This document shows positions 1 through 6,643 of a DNA stretch of 6,643 bases, in pieces. Source of the stretch: an uncultured Spirochaetaceae bacterium (GTDB taxonomy: Bacteria; Spirochaetota; Spirochaetia; Treponematales; Treponemataceae); assembly GCA_902766345.1 (NCBI GenBank), contig CACXDK010000165.1, positions 1 through 6,643 of the forward strand, in the 5' to 3' direction. The notes under the pieces are model-generated. The model was not told where the DNA came from. It saw only the letters and a list, made by a program, of their open reading frames with translations, and did not search any database. Each line of letters begins with the position of its first letter. Within the stretch, counting starts at the first letter, position 1. The translations under genes and the position numbers were made by a program.

Positions 1-1791
1 TATGAACTAACGGACAATATAGTTCAGCTTTCTTTTACAACATCAGACATTATAAAAGAACAACTTGCACACATAAAAAGAGACGGCACAGATACTTACG
101 ACATTTCAAAACTGCAAGCAGTTTTTGCAAAAGCTTCAAGCGGTTTGTTTTTTTCACTTGAAGATTTAGAAACAGAAAAAAAGGAATACATTAGCGATTC
201 TTTTGAAGAACAAGATGAAATTACCTCAATAAGAATAGAAATAAGTAGAATTAACGCTCTTATTCAATCATTTGATTCTATTATAATGCGGCAGTTCCAA
301 TTAAAAAAAATAATGGAAGACAGTCTTGATCACATTCCTACACAGGTGCAGGAAGAACTGTTTTCCATGGAAAGTACAATTCTTGAAACACAGCATCAGC
401 TTTTAAACCTGCGTATGCTGCCACTGGATATAATTCTTGTTCCTCTTAAAAAGCAGATTGAGCAGGAAGCCATAAAATCACAGAAAAACGTTACTTTTGA
501 CATTCCACAAACATTCTTTCTTGTTGACAAAGTAATCCTTGAGCAGTTAAAAGATATTTTCCTGCATATTATACGCAACAGCATTGATCATGGTATTGAG
601 CCAATCATGGAAAGAACGGAAGAAGGAAAAGCTCCGAATGGGCTCATATCAATTCACGCAACTCATGTTGCTAATTATATAAAAATCACAATAAGTGATG
701 ATGGACGGGGTATTCAATATGACAGTGTAAGAGCAAAAGCCATGGAATTGTACCCTGCAGAACGTGACAATATTGAAAATTACTCTGATACTGATTTACA
801 GCAATATCTTTTCAGACCTGGTTTTACAACAAAAGAAAAGCCAACAATGCTTTCTGGCAGAGGTATAGGGCTTGATGTTGTAAGCAATGCAATTGAAGCA
901 ATCAAAGGAAAAATTCATCTTACCAGTACTTATGGAAAAGGAACATCTTTTGAACTAGTAATTCCTCTTACCCTTGCAACACAGCAGGGACTATTCATAA
1001 AATCTGGCAACATGAAATTCATGATACCGTCAAACTATATTTATGAAATACTTGATGCACAGGCAGTTACTAAGACAGTCATTCAGGAACAGACTTTCTT
1101 ACAGTTACAAAATCATCTTATTCCAGTATATTATCTTTCCTCTATATTAAACACTAACAGTGCCAGCTTAGAAACTTCTATAATAGTTGTTGAATTCCTT
1201 GAAACTCATATTGGAATTATTGTCGATGAAGTTGAACAGTATGAAACCGTTATTGTAAACCCGCTCCCTGAAATTCTAAAAAGCATGAATTCTCTACAGG
1301 GAATTGTTTTTGATGATAACTATGAAATTATTCCTATTCTAAGCATTCCTAATATCATGCAAAGATTAAAAGCCTTAGTTGCTTATGACATAAAAAAATA
1401 CAATACAAAAAATCAGAAAAAGACAAGAACAGTACTTATTGTTGATGATTCTACAACAACAAGACAGATTGAGCAGGCAATTTTTGAAAGCTCTGGTTAC
1501 ATTGTAGAAACAGCAATAGACGGTATCGATGCTTTGGATATTCTAAAGAGTAAACATGTAGATGCAATTGTTACCGATATAAAAATGCCGAGAATGGACG
1601 GCAAGATGTTCTTAAACAATTTACGCAGAATGGAACAGTACAATAACATTCCAGATATTATTGTATCTGGCGTTTACGACAAAGAGGCTCAAGACTATTT
1701 CTTAAAAGCAGGAGCACAGGCATATATTGTAAAATCTGATTTCCAGCGTGGCAATTTGATTCAAGCTGTAAAGGAGTTGCTGAATGAGTAA
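1..1791 (+). CDS. CheA-type hybrid histidine kinase with CheW-like and receiver domains (5' partial)
   Basis: The reading frame is open from base 1, so the gene begins upstream; the TTG at 145 is internal and not a credible start. The 596 visible residues begin with what looks like the last helix of an HPt (P1) domain, whose phosphorylated His would lie outside the window. A linker and the P3 dimerisation helices follow (about 220-540; LRMLPLD matches the CheA LRMVPIE motif). The ATPase domain has an N box RNSIDHGIE (574-600), a G1 box DDGRGI (697-714) and a G2 box GRGIGLDVV (856-882). A CheW-like P5 domain starts after PLTLA (about 976-1375). The C-terminal receiver (about 1430-1788) keeps the DDS acidic pair (1444-1449), the phospho-acceptor Asp (1576-1578) in TDIKMPRMDG, a Ser in IVSG and the Lys at 1732-1734. 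No CheY-binding P2 domain is evident in the visible linker. By family knowledge, CheA autophosphorylates on the HPt His under receptor control; the fused receiver is the probable phosphate acceptor (inference). The stop overlaps the downstream cyclase start by 8 bases, implying co-expression. Confidence 0.93.
   Translation, partial: YELTDNIVQLSFTTSDIIKEQLAHIKRDGTDTYDISKLQAVFAKASSGLFFSLEDLETEKKEYISDSFEEQDEITSIRIEISRINALIQSFDSIIMRQFQLKKIMEDSLDHIPTQVQEELFSMESTILETQHQLLNLRMLPLDIILVPLKKQIEQEAIKSQKNVTFDIPQTFFLVDKVILEQLKDIFLHIIRNSIDHGIEPIMERTEEGKAPNGLISIHATHVANYIKITISDDGRGIQYDSVRAKAMELYPAERDNIENYSDTDLQQYLFRPGFTTKEKPTMLSGRGIGLDVVSNAIEAIKGKIHLTSTYGKGTSFELVIPLTLATQQGLFIKSGNMKFMIPSNYIYEILDAQAVTKTVIQEQTFLQLQNHLIPVYYLSSILNTNSASLETSIIVVEFLETHIGIIVDEVEQYETVIVNPLPEILKSMNSLQGIVFDDNYEIIPILSIPNIMQRLKALVAYDIKKYNTKNQKKTRTVLIVDDSTTTRQIEQAIFESSGYIVETAIDGIDALDILKSKHVDAIVTDIKMPRMDGKMFLNNLRRMEQYNNIPDIIVSGVYDKEAQDYFLKAGAQAYIVKSDFQRGNLIQAVKELLNE
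1771..1776 (+). promoter_or_regulatory. Ribosome binding site of the adenylate cyclase gene
   Basis: AAGGAG lies 7 bases before the ATG at 1784, inside the 3' end of the kinase gene. It supports this ATG as the true start, and supports translational coupling to the kinase whose TAA stop (1789-1791) lies just past that ATG. Confidence 0.85.
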
Positions 1792-3673
1792 GATACTGAT
1801 TGCATTTGATTCACTGACATTACGATCTTTACTGAGACAGGAACTTGAAAATTCTGGCTTTGAAGTTCAGGAAGCTCAAGATGGTTTACAGGCACTGGAA
1901 AAGATTCATAACTGGCAACCGGATTGTATTCTCTTATATGTAAATCTGCCAACAATTGATGCATACACTCTTTGCCGCATAATAAAAAACACACCAGAGC
2001 TTGAAGACATACGCACAATAATCTGTACTCCAGAAGATTCCAATATATATTCATTCTGGACTTCTAACTGTAAAACAGATAGTTATTACTGCATGAATCC
2101 TGACGATACAGAAAGCCTGATTGTGGAAATTAATAAAGTTCTTGATAAAAAAGAATCAAAACCTCCTGTCGAAAAAGAAGAAGAGTTTTCTACAGAAAAT
2201 ATCGTCAAACAGATTATTGGAGCGGTTGATAAAGAATTATATGAATTATATGTCATACGCGGAGCCTACTATGCAACAAAGAAAGGTGTAGACATTTACA
2301 TGCTCATTGACCTTATGATTGAAGTTCTCTACACAATTTATCAGTTTGATGCATTTGCAATCATAATCAATGACAATAAGCTTTTGGAAATATATAGAAA
2401 ATCAACAGCTTTATCGCAAAAGGAATTTGATGAGTTTAAATATATTGCTCATTCTGACTTTCAAGAAAGAATTAACACAAGACTTTCGTATGATTGGAAA
2501 CATTCTCAAATCATAACAAAAGAATTTGGTGATGAACAAAAAAAAGAAAGCCGCATAAAAAGCTACGAGTGTTTTCCTTTAAATAATAAAGAAGAAACTG
2601 AAGAAGATTTAATCTGTACAATACATATTGGCAGCACAAAGGAAACAGCTTTTAATATGCGTACCCGAGACAGAATTAATTTTTTCTGCTCGGTATATAT
2701 AACGCTCATCCGAAAAGCAATATTGTACACAAGAATGAAAGAAACAGAGAATAAAATAAAAAAAGCGTTCTCAAGATTTCTTCCTCCGACAGTAATTGAT
2801 AATATCATTTCAGAAGAAAACTCTGCTATTCCTCAAATTGGAGAAAAGAGACAGGTTGCTATTCTTATTGCAGACATTAGGGATTTTACATCAATAAGTG
2901 AAAAAAATACGCCAGAAACAATAGTTGACTTCCTTAATAATTATTTCACAACTATGGGGCAAATAATCATTAAGCATGGCGGAACTATAGATAAGTTTAT
3001 GGGCGATTCAATCATGGCTCTTTTCGGTGCGCCAGAAAGTTATATTTATAACGGGAACCGTGCTGCCAATGCTGCGCTTGAAATGATTGAAGCCCTAAAG
3101 ACGATTGATACAAGCAGCCTTAACATGGGCAACATAAAATTTAATATTGGCATTGGAATTCATTACGGGCAACCTATTGCGGGTTCAATAGGAAGTCAAG
3201 ACAAAAGGGAATATACTGTTATTGGAGATGACGTAAATCTTGCTTCAAGAATTGAAGGTCTGACAAAATTGTATGGAGTGCCTATTATCATTACGGACTC
3301 TGTAAAAACAGACATTGACAATCTACAGAAAGACAAACACAACAATGAAAAACCAGATTCAGAAGAAGATACAATACCACATATAATACATCACATAGAT
3401 AATGTAAAGGTAAAAGGCAAATCTAAATCTGTACGTATATACACGATTACACAAGATAAAAATCTTTATTCCGAAGACTTCTTAGAAAATTATAGCAAGG
3501 GGTTAAATCAGTATGAGATTGGAAATTTCTCAACTGCATTTGATTATTTTAGAAAGGCAGAAAAAATCTGTCCTACAAATATAGCCACAAAACGTCTATT
3601 AGAACGATGCACAACATATCAGACAAACAAGCCTGATAATTGGGATGGAGCGGTTGCTCTTACAACAAAGTAA
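1784..3673 (+). CDS. Class III adenylate cyclase with N-terminal pseudo-receiver and GAF-like region
   Basis: This 629-residue protein is predicted to be soluble and to make cAMP from ATP. Residues 1-122 have the receiver fold pattern, but Tyr52 stands where the phospho-acceptor Asp belongs, Phe8 replaces one acidic-pair Asp and Asn105 replaces the conserved Lys, so phosphorylation is not expected. Residues about 136-320 are a weakly recognisable GAF-like sensor region. The pre-catalytic motif FSRFLPPTVID (329-339) leads into the cyclase domain (about 355-555). Metal-binding Asp364 (ADIRDF) and Asp408 (FMGDS), adenine-selecting Lys404 and Thr478, and transition-state Asn485 and Arg489 (VNLASR) are all present, so a single chain can form a homodimer with two active sites. 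Lys plus Thr points to an adenylate cyclase of subclass IIIb rather than a guanylate cyclase. A charged insert (about 512-532) interrupts the end of the domain. A TPR-like hairpin (about 564-610) and a WDGAVALTTK ending follow, a tail I associate with bacterial cyclases of this group. Its place between a CheA-like kinase and receptor-like genes suggests it is the output enzyme (inference). Confidence 0.93.
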   Translation: MSKILIAFDSLTLRSLLRQELENSGFEVQEAQDGLQALEKIHNWQPDCILLYVNLPTIDAYTLCRIIKNTPELEDIRTIICTPEDSNIYSFWTSNCKTDSYYCMNPDDTESLIVEINKVLDKKESKPPVEKEEEFSTENIVKQIIGAVDKELYELYVIRGAYYATKKGVDIYMLIDLMIEVLYTIYQFDAFAIIINDNKLLEIYRKSTALSQKEFDEFKYIAHSDFQERINTRLSYDWKHSQIITKEFGDEQKKESRIKSYECFPLNNKEETEEDLICTIHIGSTKETAFNMRTRDRINFFCSVYITLIRKAILYTRMKETENKIKKAFSRFLPPTVIDNIISEENSAIPQIGEKRQVAILIADIRDFTSISEKNTPETIVDFLNNYFTTMGQIIIKHGGTIDKFMGDSIMALFGAPESYIYNGNRAANAALEMIEALKTIDTSSLNMGNIKFNIGIGIHYGQPIAGSIGSQDKREYTVIGDDVNLASRIEGLTKLYGVPIIITDSVKTDIDNLQKDKHNNEKPDSEEDTIPHIIHHIDNVKVKGKSKSVRIYTITQDKNLYSEDFLENYSKGLNQYEIGNFSTAFDYFRKAEKICPTNIATKRLLERCTTYQTNKPDNWDGAVALTTK

Positions 3674-3676
3674 AGG
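3672..3676 (+). promoter_or_regulatory. Ribosome binding site of the first MCP-like gene
   Basis: AAAGG overlaps the cyclase stop codon (TAA 3671-3673) and sits 6 bases before the ATG at 3683. Overlap with the preceding stop argues for coupled translation and against a separate promoter here. Confidence 0.7.
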
Positions 3677-3682
3677 TTTACA

Positions 3683-5455
3683 ATGAAACAGGATTTTTAC
3701 AAGATAGATAATGACAAATTATTATTTCAACTCAAAAACATAGAGTTTTTTCCAAACCTTATATTTCTCACAGTAGCATGCATATATGTTTTTTATTTTG
3801 CAAAAGTTCCTTATGCACAACAAGGAACAATCTGGACTGTAAAATTTATTTTAATTACTCTTCTGACACTTATACTTTTCCAATTTATTATTGCTCCTCC
3901 ATTAACATCGTTCTTGCTCTCAGAAACGAAAAATTTTCTTATAACAGAAAAAAATAACAGTCTTACAGCCAAAGAGCGTACTCGTTTTATAAAAAACTTG
4001 ATGAGTAGACCTTTTCAGTTTACCCTGCACAGTACATATTTTAGTTGTACAGCAATGATTATTCATTTTTTTATTTTAATATTCTATTTACATTTAGATT
4101 TTGTAACGGCTTCTTTTATTACAGCATCTATTTTCTTTTCAGAAGCCATTACTACCGTAATAATCTATATATTTGCTGAAAACTTATGTTCAAGAAAAGC
4201 AAATGAATTAATGAAAGAAGAAATAGACAAAGATATAATCAACAGAGATAAATTTTATGGATTAAAATTATATCTAAGAATTTTTTTCCATATAATCATG
4301 CCATCTATAATGTCAACTCTTATACTCATTTTCTTTATAGGAAAAGAAATGAGTAAAGGAATATCAAAACAAGTCCTTTTTATTCAAGCATCTCAGATAG
4401 TTATATTTAACTTCGTTATTTGCTTTCTGCTTTCCTTTTTCTTTTATAGACATATAATAAAATCAAACAACAGTTCTGTACACGCACTAGAAAAGCTTAC
4501 AAGTAACAATATAGAAAGTATAATCTCCTTTCCTGTTGATCTAGGTTATGAATTGGAATATAATATTTTCCAAACAAAAGAAATTATTACGTTCTGGCAA
4601 AATCTTGCTACAGATACAAACACGGCAAGCCGAAACATTCTTAAACAAACATCAGATCTTCTTTCTATGGCAAATGAAAATGCAACAACAACAACCATAG
4701 AATATGAAAAAATAAAAGACAACCTTGAATACATAACAAGCATAAAAAAATCAACAAAAAATATTACTGACAACATAAAAAATGTACATAATTCTGCAGA
4801 AAATACACAGTCCTCCATTTACGAGGCAATTGTATTACTTCAAGAAGAAATAAAAAAAATGACAATGATTACAAATGCAAACCTAATGACTATTACGGGC
4901 ATAAAAAATCTCAACTCCAAGATTGAAGATGTGTGGGAAGTTATTAAGAAAATTGAACAGCTTGCAGAAAAAGATAAAATGATAGCATTTAATGCAGAAT
5001 TAAAAATAAATGCAGCCGAAGAAGAAGGACAGAATTTCCACATCATTGCATATTCCTTGCGACGACTTGTAGCAACAATAAAATCTTCTGCTAAGGAAAT
5101 AAAAGAAAGTCTTGAATCCATTCAGGAAACAGCAGACAATCTTATTATTACCAGTGAAGGCGGAACACAGCAAATTCGAAGTGGCAGTAATTTTTATACA
5201 GGCCTTGAAGAAAATTTCAAAGCAATGCTTACTTCCAGTGATATAACACTAGAAAGCGTTACATCCATCCTCGACATTGTAAACAGGCAATATGCAGCGT
5301 TCTTACAAATAAATGCAAGCCTTTTGCAAATGAGCGATGGTTTTGATCAGTTCTCAAATAATTCAAAACTTATACAGAAAGAGTCTGAAAAGCTAATAAA
5401 AAATGCAAATGAACTATATCATACTAACTTAAAAGCGGGGGCAAAATATGAATAA
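3683..5455 (+). CDS. Six-helix membrane protein with divergent MCP signalling domain
   Basis: This 590-residue protein is a predicted inner-membrane chemoreceptor-like signal transducer. Hydrophobic segments lie at about residues 23-40, 52-78, 119-139, 143-166, 199-220 and 231-256, joined by short loops, so no periplasmic ligand-binding domain is present and sensing would be in or near the membrane. Residues from about 260 to the end are polar, helical and heptad-like, as in MCP cytoplasmic hairpins, although no clear HAMP motif is seen. The hairpin tip is at about 425-465: IAFNAEL (434-440), then AEEEGQNF and SLRRLV, which aligns with the MCP consensus around LALNAAIEAARAGE. By my alignment to E. 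coli Tsr, Asn437 matches Asn381, but Phe373, Glu385 and Arg388 are replaced by Glu429, Lys441 and Ala444. No CheR-binding pentapeptide such as NWETF ends the protein (it ends GAKYE). Its start has a good binding site 9 bases after the cyclase stop, and its stop overlaps the start of a paralogue. Family membership is confident; partners and ligand are unknown. Confidence 0.85.
   Translation: MKQDFYKIDNDKLLFQLKNIEFFPNLIFLTVACIYVFYFAKVPYAQQGTIWTVKFILITLLTLILFQFIIAPPLTSFLLSETKNFLITEKNNSLTAKERTRFIKNLMSRPFQFTLHSTYFSCTAMIIHFFILIFYLHLDFVTASFITASIFFSEAITTVIIYIFAENLCSRKANELMKEEIDKDIINRDKFYGLKLYLRIFFHIIMPSIMSTLILIFFIGKEMSKGISKQVLFIQASQIVIFNFVICFLLSFFFYRHIIKSNNSSVHALEKLTSNNIESIISFPVDLGYELEYNIFQTKEIITFWQNLATDTNTASRNILKQTSDLLSMANENATTTTIEYEKIKDNLEYITSIKKSTKNITDNIKNVHNSAENTQSSIYEAIVLLQEEIKKMTMITNANLMTITGIKNLNSKIEDVWEVIKKIEQLAEKDKMIAFNAELKINAAEEEGQNFHIIAYSLRRLVATIKSSAKEIKESLESIQETADNLIITSEGGTQQIRSGSNFYTGLEENFKAMLTSSDITLESVTSILDIVNRQYAAFLQINASLLQMSDGFDQFSNNSKLIQKESEKLIKNANELYHTNLKAGAKYE
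5437..5441 (+). promoter_or_regulatory. G-rich ribosome binding site of the second MCP-like gene
   Basis: A GGGGG run, striking in such AT-rich sequence, lies 6 bases before the ATG at 5448. It is a non-standard Shine-Dalgarno match, so translation probably also depends on ribosomes finishing the upstream gene, whose TAA (5453-5455) lies just past this ATG. Confidence 0.55.
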
Positions 5456-6643
5456 ATCTTTTGAATCAGAAACATTCATAAAGTGCATTCCGTTCAATCT
5501 TTTGGAAGATATAATTATTTTTACATACGGAATTGTTTTTACAAAAGGAATTCGTCCTATTATTGTTCCAACAATAATATGCTCTATTATTGTTATTCTA
5601 ATAGAAGAATTTGTAATAGAACTTCCATTACATAAGTTGATTACAAGAACAATCTCAAATGACATTGCATATAGTTGCACAAATTCAGAACTTGATAATC
5701 TTGAAAAAACAAATCTTATTCAACGCATAATGCGTATTCCTCTTTACAAAGGACTTGAGATTTACATGCTGTTTATCTGTAAAACAATTTCTTTGGCTGC
5801 CATTGAATACGTTTGTCTTGGATTAAATTTTAAAGCTGCTGTTGAATTCTTTTTTATTTGCACAGCTCTTTCATATATTACATTTACTGTTACAATTCAT
5901 AAAATGCAAAAAATTTGTTCCAACACAACAATTAAAATTTCAGAATCAGGTATTGTCAGTTCGATCATAGACAAGCATCATTTTTTTGGATTATCACTTT
6001 TCAAATTGTTTTCTATTTATGTCATGTACTCCATCATAAATGAATGTCTATTTTTTATGATTGCAATCTTGATGGGATATACACTTTATACTATAATTCC
6101 AATTGCTCTAACTAATCTCATAGTACTAACAGTCTTTTCTTATTTCTTTTTTAGTAGAATAAAGTCGTATTCAACACAAATGACAGGAACATTAAATTCT
6201 ATTACGCAAAATAAAATAAAGAAAACAGAACTACTTCCAAATGATTTTTCAACAGAAATATCATATTCAATGTATCTGCTTAATAAAACGATACTAACAT
6301 TTAGAGAACTACTTGATAAAACAAATGATCTCAACAACATCATAAACGAATCTACAGGACAACTTTCATCGATTGCAAGTGAAACACAGGCAACCTCTAT
6401 GGAGCAGTCTGCAACAACAAAAGAAATAACAACCACAATAAAAAATATTTTTGATAATTCAAAAATAATACAATCAAAAATTGATGAAGTCATTAATGTA
6501 GCAGACAAAACAGAATTTAATGTAAATTCCAACTTTTCAAATCTAGAACAGAATAAAAACATGATGACTGAAATAACAAATGCAAATCTGTCTACGATAA
6601 GTGGAATACAAAATCTTTCAAACATGATTCCGAAAATTCAAGA
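5448..6643 (+). CDS. Second six-helix MCP-like membrane protein (3' partial)
   Basis: The frame stays open from ATG 5448 to the window edge, giving 398 codons with no stop. The ATG overlaps the previous stop by 8 bases. Layout matches the preceding gene: hydrophobic stretches at about residues 15-31, 36-58, 103-125, 129-150, 181-208 and 210-236, then a polar helical region from about 240. Shared landmarks include a basic RIMRIP motif before the third segment (the neighbour has NLMSRP) and the hairpin sequence ITNANLSTISGIQNL (376-390; the neighbour has ITNANLMTITGIKNL). These support an ancient tandem duplication. Unlike its neighbour, it carries a sequence fitting the MCP methylation-site consensus: Ala315-Thr316, then Glu319-Gln320, then Thr323-Thr324. 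The signalling tip should lie about 20 residues past the window end, so CheA/CheW binding residues cannot be judged. The role is inferred as a second receptor for the kinase at the start of the window. It could instead be a receptor-like scaffold without chemotactic function. Confidence 0.82.
   Translation, partial: MNKSFESETFIKCIPFNLLEDIIIFTYGIVFTKGIRPIIVPTIICSIIVILIEEFVIELPLHKLITRTISNDIAYSCTNSELDNLEKTNLIQRIMRIPLYKGLEIYMLFICKTISLAAIEYVCLGLNFKAAVEFFFICTALSYITFTVTIHKMQKICSNTTIKISESGIVSSIIDKHHFFGLSLFKLFSIYVMYSIINECLFFMIAILMGYTLYTIIPIALTNLIVLTVFSYFFFSRIKSYSTQMTGTLNSITQNKIKKTELLPNDFSTEISYSMYLLNKTILTFRELLDKTNDLNNIINESTGQLSSIASETQATSMEQSATTKEITTTIKNIFDNSKIIQSKIDEVINVADKTEFNVNSNFSNLEQNKNMMTEITNANLSTISGIQNLSNMIPKIQ

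Noticed and set aside
145..147. TTG as the start codon of the kinase gene
   Set aside because: The same frame is open back to base 1 and encodes what looks like the end of an HPt domain, and no ribosome binding site precedes the TTG. The gene starts upstream of the window.
1761..2054. Minus-strand open frame across the kinase/cyclase junction
   Set aside because: It covers the well-supported receiver-fold start of the cyclase on the plus strand and has no recognisable motif.
4845..4865. Run of eight A bases as a possible slippage or phase-variation site
   Set aside because: The frame is intact on both sides with continuous MCP-like sequence, and similar A runs occur throughout this AT-rich window.
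4540..5121. Two minus-strand open frames inside the first MCP-like gene
   Set aside because: They are Ser/Phe/Ile-rich mirror translations of the helical MCP region; no family motif or binding site supports them.
6140..6625. 161-codon open frame on the minus strand
   Set aside because: It lies antisense to the second MCP-like gene, whose plus-strand frame is continuous and shares motifs with its paralogue. The translation is a low-complexity hydrophobic shadow of AT-rich coding DNA.

Overview
The window is a fully coding, single-strand (+) stretch of AT-rich DNA. It holds four tightly packed genes that look like one operon running off both ends. I see no promoter, terminator, RNA gene, mobile element or intergenic stretch longer than 9 bases. 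Low GC, purine-rich ribosome binding sites, and the mix of a CheA-like kinase, a class III cyclase and chemoreceptor-like proteins with multi-spanning membrane domains would fit a spirochaete of the Treponema type. That assignment is an inference from style, not from a marker gene.

Layout: (1) 1-1791, the 3' part of a CheA-type hybrid histidine kinase with dimerisation helices, ATPase, CheW-like domain and C-terminal receiver. (2) 1784-3673, a class III adenylate cyclase with an N-terminal degenerate receiver, a GAF-like middle region, the catalytic domain and a TPR-like tail. (3) 3683-5455, a six-helix membrane protein with a divergent methyl-accepting chemotaxis (MCP) signalling domain. (4) 5448 to the window end, a second six-helix MCP-like protein, paralogous to gene 3 and cut off before its signalling tip. 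Genes 1/2 and 3/4 overlap by 8 bases each, and genes 2 and 3 are 9 bases apart.

How they may work together (inference): the two membrane receptors would sense something at or in the membrane and control the CheA-like kinase. The kinase would pass phosphate to its own receiver rather than to a separate CheY. Output would be cAMP made by the adjacent cyclase. This resembles the logic of the Pseudomonas Pil-Chp system (PilJ, ChpA, CyaB), but here the cyclase is encoded within the array operon and carries a receiver that cannot be phosphorylated in the normal way. The receptors also lack several residues that canonical MCPs use for trimer packing. The likely novelty is a dedicated chemosensory-to-cAMP module with unusual receptors.
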